Shown here piece after piece: positions 47,817-60,480 of a stretch of DNA of 64,000 nucleotides. The first letter of the stretch is position 1, and each line of letters starts with the position of its first letter. Location: positions 35,277,587 to 35,341,586 of the forward strand of contig CM067349.1 in NCBI GenBank assembly GCA_034190875.2. Reading direction: 5' to 3'. Source of the DNA: Urechis unicinctus (taxonomy: Eukaryota > Annelida > Polychaeta > Xenopneusta > Urechidae). The notes beneath the pieces are model-generated. The model was not told the origin of the DNA, made no database searches, and was given only the letters and a program-made list of their open reading frames with translations. The position numbers and the translations under genes are program-made.

Positions 47817-48548
47817 TCCGACGCCAAGGTGAATGACCGTATTAAGGGAATTCTTACGAACTCATACTTGTCAAGTAGTGTGAGACTTGTGAAGCATTAA
47901 GTTGATTAATATTGTTAACTCAGTACGATAAGCCCGATGTAATGGCATAGTCCCTTTCAAAACGACTCGTTAGTTAAGCATCGTATTGATGATATATGAC
48001 ACAGATTAGTTGACCCCGCTGAAAACGACATAGGCTGTTATGGTGTTCACACACTTTGCAATATCTTTATGCTCAAAAATATTAACTATTCATCTTATTA
48101 TTAACATGTTAATTGGTATTGAATAACGTTTTAACCCATTAACCTGATCATAATAGTTGTAGTGACTATTAACGAACGGATTATGTCAAACCACAGACAT
48201 TTCATTGATTATTTATTTGTCGATCGATCAACCGTCTTGAAGAGGTTCACATATTTAAAATTTGCCATGCATAACTAAATGGTACATTATCGCTAATCTA
48301 TTTACATTGTTTATCAATAAATAAGCTGAACCGTTAGAGTTTGGAAATATTGCCCGCCCAAAAATACATATAGAACAGTCAGAATCGTTCGGCAATCATA
48401 ATCCTTAGCTGAATCAGATACATTTAACCCTTTAAAAGGGATGAAAACGGAAAACAGCTGCTGACTTGCGAAAACATCTAATACAGATGCCCCCAGCGCT
48501 GACGGATAATATTTCAAGCACGGGGATTTATGTCATGCTTCCGATTCT

Positions 48549-48916
48549 ATGTGTGATGGTGTGCAAATAGCGATCAACAGTGAGCTGGACATGATCACTA
48601 ATAAATATTACATGGAATTTTGTAAGATTGTCCCACAATTGATCAGCATAGGGATAGCAAACCTGATATTACGATATCAAGCATGTTACTTATCAGGACC
48701 CATTACATTAGCAGAAGAAGTGCACAAATGGCATATTGTTTTTTTGCCACACAACTACTAAGCTTAAAATCAAACCAAAACTTTACATATTTGAATGATA
48801 TACTCCGCCTGTTATTGATCTTGCAACGTCAACACGAATTATTCCTTTCATCAGCTTGGTTTCGTCAGTTCTTTACAGTCTGCTTAACTTTTTATCTAAT
48901 TGCGGCTTCATATTGA
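48549..48916 (+). pseudogene. Broken helical-protein block, copy 2
   Basis: Two overlapping frames (48549-48761 and 48683-48916) match the copy 1 block at 10078-10436. Words seen are MCDGVQIAINSELDMITNKY, IVPQLISIGIANLILRY, FTYLNDILRLLLILQRQHE and TVCLTFYLIAAS. Leu/Ile-rich helical pattern. Broken, few breaks. No family recognised. Confidence 0.42.
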
Positions 48917-49936
48917 CCTTAATGGTGCCACCATAATTATTACAGTCCTTTGAGTTTGAGTACTAGTAATTTGTACAGTTTGATCACGAAATATTTGGAG
49001 TGAATGAAAGGGGTAACTCGAGAGGCAGACAACAAAGCCACTGACGAGCAGATACCTGATCAAATAAGTTGATTCACAGTTCTATGGGAAAGACCCATAT
49101 GGCATGTCCACTGATTGACACCCACAGAGAGAGAGAGAGGAAAGAGGAAAGCGTCAACTTGTATAGAGCGACATAAGAAACCCATATATTCGCAAGCGGT
49201 CGTGCACTTTTGCATACCGCTTGTACCATACAACTCATATGTTTTGCATATTGCCAGAGCTAAAATATGCGTCGTACTACGTATCATATAATTAAGACAA
49301 AGAACTTTTGAGAATAATAACGGTATTAATTTATTTGAAAGGTAAAAATTAATTTCGCATTAGACAACTTGTAGCATAGTTCTGAACTTCTGATTGTAAC
49401 TCCAACATCGAGCAGGTGCATTGATATTTACCGGACATGGAACAGAGGACAGTGGAACAAAAATGATTTAACCATTTCCTCACCAGGTCATACCTCCGAC
49501 TCATGTTTTATTTTTTCTGACGCCAACCATGGAACGCGTTAAAGTTGCGCATACATTGACATGCTGAATCGACCCTCAATGCCTATAATCAGATGATAGT
49601 GATATATAGCTTATATGCGCTTGTAAAGTTTAGATAGCGGTGCAATGTTGCTTAGATGTTAATGTTTGCATCCTTTATATAAATCAAGCAACTGGCGCAG
49701 ATTTTTCGGCCCGTAATTAAAATGAAGTCTACCATTGGACCAAATGGACCTCCTTTTACCACAGTAGCACATTCTATGAGCTCCGATGAGCAGTGAATCA
49801 AATCACTCCTTACACAAACGAGGCAGTAGCTTGTGCAAGTAAGCAACACTGCTTGCAAAATGGGATCCGTTATAATGCTGCAATCGACAATTATTGTGGC
49901 AATAACCGGCGCATAACTAACAGCCAGTTAAGCACT

Positions 49937-50161
49937 CTACGTACCAAAGCAATTGCTTTGATGTTGTTCCTTCAACTGGCGAGAATGGGTTCCGAGATAA
50001 ACCTTTTGTCTGGTTAATAAAATGGGCACTACTGTACCCTCTAACCGGAGTAGGACTTCGCTGCAAGCATGTTCGTCAACGTCACTACTGTATTGTAGCA
50101 AAATGGCTCTCCGTGTTGATGTTTTCAATCGATCAAGCTCGTTCGGCATGGACCAATGCAT
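49937..50161 (-). pseudogene. Conserved minus-strand frame, copy 2
   Basis: 74 codons, partner of 11467-11718, same stop. It opens MHWSMPNELDRLKTSTRRA and includes VLLRLEGTVVPILLTRQKV. The Met-His-Trp start here suggests the longer start in copy 1 is not needed. Confidence 0.4.
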
Positions 50162-50402
50162 GTGATCGGATACGTCTAGAAAAGAATAATAGTTAATCTC
50201 AGAAAAAGAAGCCTTATGGGTTTGTCGAAAAATGTGTATTAATTAAAAACAAGAAACTTGTTGCCAACAAAGGTGGTCAAATATATTTCATGATGAACGA
50301 CAATATAAATTTCGTTGTATTGCACGCGATTATGCAGCTACGCTTCAGAAAATTAAATAAATATCGGAAACGTAGGTTTTATACCAGGTGCAATACATCA
50401 GG

Positions 50403-50651
50403 TCATTGATATTTGACCATCAAAATATTTAACAGAACGTTTGGAAACACGAAGCAAAATGTACCTTTTACCTGACCTTGTAATACTTGCAGATGTAATT
50501 GGACCGAATGATGATTGATGGAATGATTTAACGATATTACTGCTGAGTGCAATACCTTTTCAGTCTTGCGGTGACACTTGATATCGTGGCATTCACCAAA
50601 CCATGCCCCCTCTCCCCGCGATACGTGGTTATCTACCGGGTTGGGTGTCAT
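50403..50651 (-). pseudogene. 82-codon minus frame, copy 2 partner of 15438-15707
   Basis: Begins MTPNPVDNHVSRGEGAWFGE, corresponding to PTPVDNYVFLDYGNS in copy 1. Only the first 30-40 codons align; the rest falls at the edge of the segment missing from copy 2. Confidence 0.28.
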
Positions 50652-51924
50652 TTAAATACTTGCGAAAGATTGCTGGATCTGCCAGAAAAGTGGTATGCTT
50701 CTTATTTTTTTACTGGCATTGAGTGAGCAATAGTGTGCTACCAGGTTACCCAAGTCGAGCGACTTTGGTCTGCGGTAGTACCATAGTATAACGTTCGGGT
50801 AATCCTGCTTAAAAATTACCGCCGGTAGGATGTGGTTTCAGACAAGCAAACGACCGTTGTCTTGTGCAGTTACTTCGTAAGGCGAAGATTGATTTCTGTA
50901 AACAACAGTGAGTGATGAATTACAGAAAGTTAATATCGGAATTAACCCTTTACATATCGTGTTTAAGGTGAATGAAACGCGGGAAACAACGAAAAACGGG
51001 AAAGATGATTGCCAAGAACATCTATATCCATTTTGAGAAGCAGAATGCTGTCAAAAACAAGGCGCTGTTGCCAAGTTAAAGTAATTTAAACGAAATGTAC
51101 CTTGAGGCTTCCATCTTAAGAAACGACCACCAAAACCCAAATTGCGATGCATGATCGCCGCGCCTCGCCCAAGAAATGATATTCGCAAAAGAGTCTCGTT
51201 CTGACGGCCTAAAAGCTAATTTTGTATTTGTGTTCGTGATACCAAGTAAATATCCTATTGTGTGAAGCCGGTCTATTGGGCCTTACGTTGCAAAACAGCT
51301 AGTATTGCCTTCCAAAAGTACAAATGAACGCGCTGTAATGTTATCCATGGCATGGCTATAACAGCCAAAAGCCGAATAGCAAGCATTTCATTCGGTTGTC
51401 CGATATCAACCACATCATGCCCATTATTCTAGTTCGAGAGTACGCCGTATGCTACACATACTCGCATTATGGGTTCCATAAACTGAAACAAACAATCACA
51501 CAATCAGCATCCTCTTACTTGCCGCCATTCTATGTACTGTGTTTGCATCGCCCTAACATTCTGTTCATGTTTTATCAACCTGCTAAACAACAATGAGTCA
51601 TTTCACGTTTTACACTTAACGCTGTAAGAAAATAGGAAAGAGGGTAGCTGTTGTTTGAGGCACTATAGGCTATGATCTTAAGAATACAGTAGTTGCACGA
51701 ACTCATTTATTTCAAGTCTCTATAGAGTCGGGATGCATCTTTGCCAACAGTAATATTACTATGCGAACCCTCTAATTACAAGTTAAGCTGTTTATCATCA
51801 ACAAAATCCCTGGCCATATCAAGCAAGGAAAAGAGTCCAACGAAGGGAAGCATGCCAAATAATAGTAACAATTGCTAATTTCTTCTAGGTTGAATCATTT
51901 AATAGCATTCTAGGCCTAAATCCC

Positions 51925-52233
51925 TCACGCAATCTGCCGAACGTTATGGAGCTTCAAGGTAGCTGATAAATCAATAAATATATCAAAATGTCGATCATTC
52001 GATGGGCGAATATTGTATTTGTTGTTTATAACTGATGTTAATCCGACTGTCGCCAATTCTGATCTCACATCATAAACTTCATATTTTCTGCTATTTATGC
52101 CTATACTTATAAACGTTAAGCAAGATCGTCTAAATTTCAGATAGAGGCCAATAAAATCATCTTTAAAACCTTTTAGAAAATTTTCACCACTTGCAGCAAT
52201 TTTGTACAATCGACATATATTTGTGCTGCGCAT
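51925..52233 (-). pseudogene. 102-codon minus frame of protein-like composition
   Basis: Contains IAASGENFLKGFKDDFIGLY, LKFRRSCLTFISIGINSRKY and EVYDVRSELATVGLTS, then DRHFDIFIDLSATLKLH. Balanced charged and hydrophobic residues with alternating patterns that would suit beta strands. It starts with ATG. Length alone is not significant and there is no copy to compare. No family recognised. Confidence 0.3.
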
Positions 52234-55200
52234 GGCTTTGGGTTATAAATCCTCTTAGCTAATTGTTCTGTTTTTATAATTATGTGGGCAATATTATTTG
52301 ATATTGTTCTATCGATTCAAATAATACTGGGTAAAATTGACCAGCAGCCATAAAGCTTTTAAAAAAATATAGACAATATGCTTTATTTTTATGGTCTGAA
52401 TGTTCCGTGATTGAATGAGTAATTTTAAAAGCTCAGCCTCTTTAACAATAATTTGCTAGCGGTAAACGATTCATATTGGCTAGGTTCCTTAAACATCGCC
52501 TTAAAATAGAGAACGCAAAACCAGCCTTTAGTCGTCTTAATCAAGTTAATGAATAAAGTTATCACGAAAAAATAATCTCATAGCTTCCACGATTGTATCG
52601 GTAGCACTGCTGGCAATCATGTTTTGCAGTTTATGATGCAAAATATGCGTGCAACAGCCCGAAATTGCCAATATAAAAATCGGGAGCCAAGGAAAACAAT
52701 TATACGATGACATTTACAGCGGCGATATTTTTCCGTGTCATGTAATAAATAACCGCGCTTTAGTTAGCATCCCTAGCGTTGCGGATTAGATTGAGCGGGC
52801 ATCATATTGACTGTTCGGGATATCGCATCATTCCAGGTCGGCAAAATAACAACGGGACCTTTAATTACCTTCGAGTCGGACGAATCAGAAAATTCGAAGT
52901 GCTACATGGATTATGGCGCGTGCTTTAGTTGCTAATCCTATCTGTTCATTTAATGCAATATGGTTAGTAATAGGCAGATAAAAACGGGTTTTATATTTTA
53001 GATGTAGCCTTAATTCGGGTATGACAAATCAAATACCGACGGCAAAATAAATATTAAACACTTCTACATTTCGCATCATGAATCAATTCCCCAAACATTT
53101 ACCATCGCACGTAACAATCGTCAACATTATCTAGATTATTGTTTAACTGTACGGAGAATGTGCAAATATCCTACATAACTATGGTACAACAACAGCAATA
53201 GTTCACATGCTGAGTCAGTAAATCAGCACAAAGGGATACCCGGCATAGCAAGATGATCGGGTATTGTGGAGTTAATCGACTCATAAATATATATATAAAT
53301 ACAATGCTGACTAGCTGGATATTATTGCTCTTAATGTGGCCTAAGTGGATTTTAGCTTTGCTGTAAAATAAAGATGAATAGGTAAGGACAGAACGTCATT
53401 TCTCTTCAGCTTCCTCATTAGCGACATCCATTCCGTCGAGAATAACCATAAATAGATCAACCACACACTGCTGACATTTCACCCTCGCTGCGTTTCAGTT
53501 CAACTTTAGCAGACTTTGAATGTCGACAGCTTGTAGCAGGCGTTTGCTACTAAATGTTTATTTTTACCCGTGTATATCAGCGATGTCATATGCACACAAC
53601 TATGATGGCGCGTCATATGCCGCCAGGACACATGTTGCTAGTTGTTCACTCACTTGCATATATGTTCCATGATGCATTTGGGTCCAGTTCAGCCACGACC
53701 GCCAATATCAATATAAACTCCCCTGCAAGAGCAGCACGTTTATCTAAACTGTAGGTAGCAATTAGTGCAAGAGGTACTGTGTTCTGAACTCGTAACGCAT
53801 GTCACTTACACGTGGTGTGATTTGGGCAGCATTAAAAAACGATATAGCCACATCAATCACTAACTTCATATAGCAGTAATACTTAAACTATTGACGGTAC
53901 GCGAACGTCTTGTTGCCAGCCGATAATATGCAACTGGACTGTAATGACGTTACTATTAGGTAATGGCTCAGTAAAGTAACGATTAACCCCCTAGCTATGT
54001 GTACTATAACTCGTACAGTCCAACAACATGTGCTGTTGAAGTGAGCTGCTGTACAGCTTCATCACTCTTTATTATCACTAGATGATGGCGTGCTGAAAAG
54101 GTTTGAGGTAGCTTTGTATCTACAAAACCGTCCGGTGTCTCTTAATTCCAATTAATATGATATTCAAATGGTATGAAGGAAACGTGATAACAGAAGTTTA
54201 CTATGTAAATGACGAGCTTAGTGTTTCTTTGCCCCAAAAAAACATGTGAATTGATTTAAATTCCATTGCGTTTGCAATATCTGATTTTTTAGTGTAATGG
54301 AGTTATACTTAAAATGTCTCTCCCCAATGTGCCAACTCTGTCGACATAAACGACCTCCCCATTTCGCTCGTTACATTAGGGGTGTTGCCATCCGACACAA
54401 CACCGCCATTACCGTAGCTTGAACTATTTTAACTATTTGGTGACAATCGTGGCAATAACCGTTTTGTCTAGATGCAATGCCACGCCTAACGAGCATGTTA
54501 TCAAATGTGGAATGCTATTTCGTACATGCAACGTAGCTGAGCCGATGATTAAAGCTGTTATCACAGCACGCGTTCTAGTCGAACCTTAACACGGACAATT
54601 ACATTATCCAATAAGAAATATGCTATTCCCGGACTATTCAGTGATACTGGCCAACCTTACTCAAGCACAATAACTCCAACTAAGTTAAGATGTTGTGTTA
54701 GTTGGTGTGCCGTTCATTTGGTCAAAACAGCACATCAGTTTACACGGTCACGTTTTCAAAACCAATTAGAAACAATTTGACAGGGAACGTATACTACTTA
54801 CGTTGGATTATATATCCCCATATTATTAGTTAAACGTACATAACGTTTTGAATTGTTATCGTTGACGCTAAATCAATCTGCTAAACCGAACTTGACGCGT
54901 TTATTATGTTTGGCGATTATGATGACAGGGATACACTTGCAAGCTGTCCCGATTATTATGCCTGCTACATCTACATACCTTAACACGCCAATTCTAATAG
55001 TCTACAGCATTAGCAGGCAATAAGATATGTAGTTGGTGTCCAGGTATAATCGATTGATAGCAGAAGCGTCTTTCCCGCCATCGCTTTTGCAGTTCATGTT
55101 ACTTCCCCATGACTGTTGCTTTAAAACGACCGACAGACGCAGTCGTTGGGGACATGATATGAAACGAAAACTGAATGAGTAATTAACCCAAAGCATATGA

Positions 55201-56206
55201 GAACGATGGGTTTCTAAATGTGATCATGGCATTCCATATATATCGAATTGGTGATTCTTAGCTTTGACATATCCACAGCTAATCCTCCAATTCATTTGAG
55301 TAAAGCAGAAATATTTTAACGTCGACTTTGGATAACACTAAATTATGTTCGAACGTCGATCAATAAACCTCCCATTCAATAACTCACAGTCACACAGAGC
55401 TCAAAGACTAACACAGCTATTGATCATTTACATACTCTCTAATCATTAAGGTCATGCGCATTAACATGGTGGAAAAAAGGCATACACAAACAGAACGAAT
55501 CGAAAATACAAGCAGTTGTCGTAAATCAGATGTTTTGCAGCAAAGTCACGTTTGTGAATTGGTAATTAGCCATATAAGATGCCCATGTACGCTTCTGATA
55601 AGAAATAGCACACGCGAGAAACCATGTATCATGGTTGTTCGGGGGGATTGATTATTGGTTCCCTGTTCCTTCATTAACTGAAGCATGTATGCGCTGTGCA
55701 TCTAAGGAAAAAGACAATTGCAAGGCTATCGATGATAGTTTGCTTTACGCATTCATCCAGATGTACCCCTCATTTTAGTTCACAAGAGACAACACTTGTT
55801 TGTTTGTTTGCTCGAATTATAGTAGTTTTAAGCCTAGACTGTGTACGACTAGCAGTGAGTGTAACTCTGAGGATGGTCACTGCCAGGTAGCACGTTTTCC
55901 TAAGAGGTTCTTTAACAGCCCCTTTCAGAAATGGGACCGCCATTTTTACGTGATCATCCGAGTCACGAATAACCAGTCAGGTTGTCACACATTGGAGTGA
56001 AATCCACAGCCTGTGGGTCGACAGGCGAGGCAGTAAACTACCATGCTACTGGGACCGGCTGAGACTACACTTCCTCTATGCTTTGACTAATAAGCGTGAC
56101 TACATGAGGGATACCGTCTGAATCCCTAGATCTGTTTACGTCGGAGTTTGAATCTATTTTTTCGTTGCCAGCAGCAGGCCATGTCGTGAGATACAATATG
56201 CAGTAA

Positions 56207-56485
56207 ATGGCGAATCAAGTGACGCAAAATAATAATGAATCTGCATGTTTCTTAGAAGTCCCAATGAAAGCCTGGCGTATCCTAACTTGGTATCTGAGAA
56301 CATGGACGAAATTCGTAAGAATATGTTATATTAACTTTTTTTGTGACGTACACGGCGCGGCTAGTTTCATTGCATATTGCACTACTTATAATTTGTGCAT
56401 TATGCATATGATTAGCATCCGGTCCTTTGAAGAAATATGTTCGCCTCATTCATTAACCATTGGTGGTATCAAAACTGACCGATAA
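56207..56485 (+). pseudogene. 92-codon frame of protein-like composition
   Basis: Starts MANQVTQNNNESACFLEVPM, then KAWRILTWYLRTWTKFVRI, a Cys-containing hydrophobic stretch and RSFEEICSPHSLTIGGIKTD. Rich in Trp, Cys and Ile. No domain recognised; no copy for comparison. Confidence 0.27.
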
Positions 56486-57180
56486 CGTCATGCTCCCAGT
56501 ATAATGCAAAAAACTGACCCAATTGTTGAAGAATCATTGCAAGTGAATCAAATATGTAGACACGGTCGTCTTTGCCGCTACATAGTTTTATTGTCCTTGT
56601 GCGAAATATATGACTGTTCGCATTGTTTTCATTAGTAAGCCACATACTGACAGATTTTGATAACATACATCATGATAAATATGTAATTGGATATAGAACA
56701 AAACCCCGCCGGTCATCATCGAGTACAGGTGCCAAACTCCTTAGGCTGAGTGCAATATACAAATATTGAAGGTTTTATGCAGTTTCTCCGTTTAAAAAAA
56801 CTATTTATTCGTTTAAATTGATAGTTGCGATTTAATCCACAGCAACTTCCTGGCCTAACTTATTTAAACATATATGTAGACAACATTTGATAGCCCACGG
56901 TCATAATCATATCTATATTAACCGCATTTAAAATTACCATGTTACCATAAGCTACCACAAGTATATAATTAACAAATATCTTACCCTCTTTTGATATAGA
57001 CACGACTGCATCGCGACAATGTTAGTTATTTATATGAAGACGCACATATGTTACAACTCTCAATGTCATCAGTTTTAACGTTTTCTTATATGTGTCTATG
57101 TTGACCTAGATGCATAGATATTAGGGCGGCTTTGCCAGCGAAGGCTATAGCTCTGGTAGCTTACATAGAATAACCAGTAT

Positions 57181-57258
57181 CGGGTCAGTGCGCCCACTGG
57201 ACGATGTCCACCGGGTCGATGCGCCCCCAGGACGATCCGCCCCCAAAACGATACGTCC
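57181..57258. repeat. GC-rich imperfect tandem repeat
   Basis: About 2.7 units of roughly 28 bases built on CGGGTC(A/G)(G/A)TGCGCCC followed by GGACGAT. Units start near 57181 and 57211, with a partial unit at 57238. The GC content stands out sharply from the surrounding AT-rich DNA. Confidence 0.8.
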
Positions 57259-59660
57259 TCGTGTTACAAAAGAAAGCGATTGTATATATTGAATGCTACA
57301 TATTTTTTTTAATAAGGGGACATTATTGAAGAGAATGCATTTAAGAAGCTAAGACACGAATAACATCAAAATGTCAATATCTGCATTTACAATTAAACTT
57401 CGCGTCTATATATATTGTGCTGCTGAGGTTAGTTATATACGGTTTATTCATTTACAAATGATGTGTTAAATTGTTAAGAGTTAATATGCTAACAGGTTTG
57501 CGGAGAAGCGAATTCACTGTGCCCCCCGATTGATTAATTAGATTGGAGCTCTAGCATGTTTACCCACATTGCTCCTAGGTCTTCTTGTGCAAAGCAATGC
57601 TTTAGTTTTTGATATCTATATTTTTGAGAAGAAATACTGTACTTAGCTGATCTACAATGACTGGTGATATGTTGTAGTTGGTCAAATGTATTGTAGTTTC
57701 ACCAGGAGAACAAATTCAATAAAAGCTAGTGAGCAAGACAAATGTTCGGTTTACGATAAATGCGTGTTGTCATTTTGTACGGGCGTGTATGAAGCCCGCC
57801 TCCCATGATTTGTGAAACTCCAGAAAAGACAGAAGGTCTTGACCGAATAATTTACTTCAACCCAAAGCGATGACATTACTGTTTCAGCAGTTTTTCATCA
57901 GGCAGCCTCACATACTTCAATCAATGTTCACACAGGCTTAGCGATATTCATTCAGGAAATACACTTTCTATTCAGGTTCACAGCCTTGTTGTTCGACCAT
58001 ATATTTTCGGTGGATCATATTATGTCGAGTGAGTCGTCAACCCAATTATATTTTGCTAACATATCATTTAATCACAACGGGGCAGTAAACATATTAGTTT
58101 AAATGCTTTTCAGTGGTTATTGTGGTTTAGCACACTCCTGAATAATGTATCTTTAGCCGCGTAATGTTTCTGCTCCTGCGACATTTCCATGATGGTGATT
58201 TAAGGCGAGAGCGTATTGTGTAGTGTGATTTTATCACCGGCGTCGTGATATATCGTCCGCAATGGACTGGCAATTATACAGAAAGAACCAGTACATTATT
58301 AGGCGGCGATATTAACGTGTTCTGACGACCATCGCACATGACCCCTATTATCCCTTATTATGATGTATTATCTGAAAACGTTCGAAGGGACAATGCTAGT
58401 TTTAAGCTCGTAACATGAAATACTGAATGCGTAAACCAGCTTCTAGACCAGCCAAGCATGTTAAAAGACATCCACCAATAATTGGATGACGGCATAAAGT
58501 TGTTTAATGCCAAACACATTAACCCAAAACAGAAAACGGACTTGAAATTTATTTGTTTACCCTACAATGGGTGGGCCCAATAAGCTGATAGGTTAGCTGC
58601 ATCAGAGGTAACTGCTCATGGTGGCCACAAATCTATGGAAAATTACATCTGCTTACTGGTTAATGTAATCGGAGCGTGTCTTATCCAGCGCTATGTAACC
58701 TTTAGATGTATTTGGTTTTTATCAACATGGTAAAAATACCATTTAAATTAATGACTGAGCGATATAAGAAGCTATTCAACCTGATGGCTAGCACGCTGTT
58801 CGCCTCGCAGTGCGTTTGCAGGAATACTTAAATGTCGGTGCGTTTCAGATATATTCTGCCCATAAAGATGATGGTTTCTACTGTGAATATCACGTTCTCT
58901 AGCTGATAACCAAAAACGCTTTTTAGCGCTGAAAAGTCGTTGCATATTAACTTGACGCCATTTTCAAACTCCGTGTTTGATATTTACATATGGCATCAAT
59001 GGAGAGGGCTTTTTCAAAAAGGTAAAAGGAGGTGCATTTTCCCTGCCTAGAGTCGTTCCACTAAACAAATTTACTTCGCAAACATATTTGTAATGCTGAC
59101 TTAATCATATTCTGCGATGTAATTCAGTTGTACAAGAGCCAAAATGGTACAGAGCAACAAAATCACTAATAACTACCAACTTATCCTCTTATTACACGCT
59201 AAATACATATAAATGGTTTTATTTTTACATTCTAGTCGCGAAAAGGAAATATTTAGGATTTACGCGTAACCGACCTGTTAAAGTGGTTTACTCTTCCCAT
59301 TGGATGCATTCACTCAAATGCTAAATTCCTCACTAATCACACTACTGGCAATCTGCACAATTCATACCAGAGATAGCGATTCCGAAGAATATTTGTTGTA
59401 AATCGGGTATGACAACTATTATTGCCGCTTCTTTCCTCCGTATGAGATAACACAGAGGCCAATTGAATATGCAATGCATAAAACCAATTCGTATTGAACG
59501 TGATTAGTGATCAGTGAATAAATTATGATGATAACCAATAACATGCTTTGTCATTATGATCGTGCTCGATAACTGACGGTAACAAATTTAGCACAGAGTT
59601 TTGTGACTATAAATACTGTACATACATATATAAGCGCATGGTGCAGAAGTGACAAAAGCT

Positions 59661-59864
59661 TCATGGCAACTTTACATTACAATTTTGTATTGCGTCTGTG
59701 CCGCGTAAAGTTTGATTTAGCTTACAACCTCCCGAGATAGTTCGCATATACAGTTCCATTTGCGCGATCGATACCCTAACGTACATTAAAGGCGCGTTTA
59801 AGAGTTGAGGCATGGAAGGCAGGTTAAAAAAGGGCATCGAATATTGTATCGAACCTTCGGACAA
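59661..59864 (-). pseudogene. 67-codon frame in block C
   Basis: Contains EGSIQYSMPFFNLPSMPQLL, NAPLMYVRVSIAQMELYM and CKLNQTLRGTDAIQNCNVKL. It corresponds to about 28620-28830 of block A, where the frame is not open. It reads like the C-terminus of a real protein. Family unknown. Confidence 0.38.
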
Positions 59865-60052
59865 TTCCTTCTAATTGCGGTATAGTTACTTTCCATCATT
59901 GGAGTTGAAACAATCTTGCTAAACTCGAGAATAACCAGGGTAGTACAATTACAAAAAAAAACCCCATCAAACCATTCGAATACAAAGTACAAATTCTGAT
60001 TCTTTTTAATACTAAATGATATAGCAGAAGACACACCGAATGTTAGATACAA
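59798..60052 (-). pseudogene. 84-codon frame in block C
   Basis: Starts MYLTFGVSSAISFSIKKNQN, then LYFVFEWFDGVFFCN and VILEFSKIVSTPMMESNY. The first 35 residues have recognisable counterparts in blocks A and B downstream of the first shared frame. It overlaps the 59661-59864 frame. Family unknown. Confidence 0.4.
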
Positions 60053-60480
60053 TGGCGTACACTGTAATCACATCCATAACATCATTCGCGCTTCCCCTTC
60101 TTAGCAGGCTAAGACAAATCGGAATGGCTTCCTGTGTTATTCCGATCACTGCCAATTGATATCAATGCCGGTTGCCCCAATAAGCCCATTCACACAAGAA
60201 GGAAGACATTTGAGTTTTGAATAAGCTATTACTTCATTTATCGAGCCGATTCGCTAAACAATTGACTTCATCTCTTAAGGTTGATTTGTTACCTACCATC
60301 TAAAAGTGAACCAAGGTTTTGCGGTTGTTTAAATCATGTTTGCATTAAGACGGGTACCCTTGATAATGATGATTATTTAACCATCCTTGGGCCAATTGTT
60401 AACAAATTGGAGAGAACTACATGTCTTTGTTTTTATATAAACGCTGTACTAAAGCAAGACAGCCCCAAATAGCACATAAT

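Larger units (their letters stand above)
38804..51100 (+). repeat. Large direct duplication, copy 2
   Basis: Partner of copy 1, same orientation, offset about 38.4-38.7 kb. The left junction is sharp: unrelated sequence gives way to CTTATTGTGATGG at 38804. The right end is gradual, with the last convincing match near 51100 against about 16350. At about 41300-41550 it carries sequence that copy 1 lacks but the third copy (32100-32745) shares, so copy 1 is the derived one there. Indels of a few to a few hundred bases separate the copies. Like copy 1 it carries many short frames and looks broken throughout. The near-identical left end and diverged right end are odd for a single duplication event. 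Confidence 0.93.
51101..59299. other. Mostly unassigned region
   Basis: About 8 kb of AT-rich DNA with no internal partner that I could find. Candidate frames at 51925-52233 (-) and 56207-56485 (+) and a GC-rich repeat at 57181-57258 are listed separately. Other short frames (for example 53554-53754 +, 55002-55196 -, 55454-55651 +) have no support. Confidence 0.5.
59300..60480 (-). repeat. Fossil element, block C (inverted relative to A)
   Basis: The reverse strand aligns with block A from about 27950 to 29220. Landmarks on the minus strand are TTTAGCGAATCGG near 60257, GTGATCGGAATAACACAGGA near 60150, CTCTTAAACGCGCCTTTAA near 59800 and AATCACGTTCAATACGAATT near 59500. By eye about 65-70% identical to A overall, so it is the most diverged block. 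It is broken, with several breaks. Plus-strand frames here (60281-60472, 60421-60723) are on the opposite strand to the shared frames and are unsupported. Confidence 0.82.
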
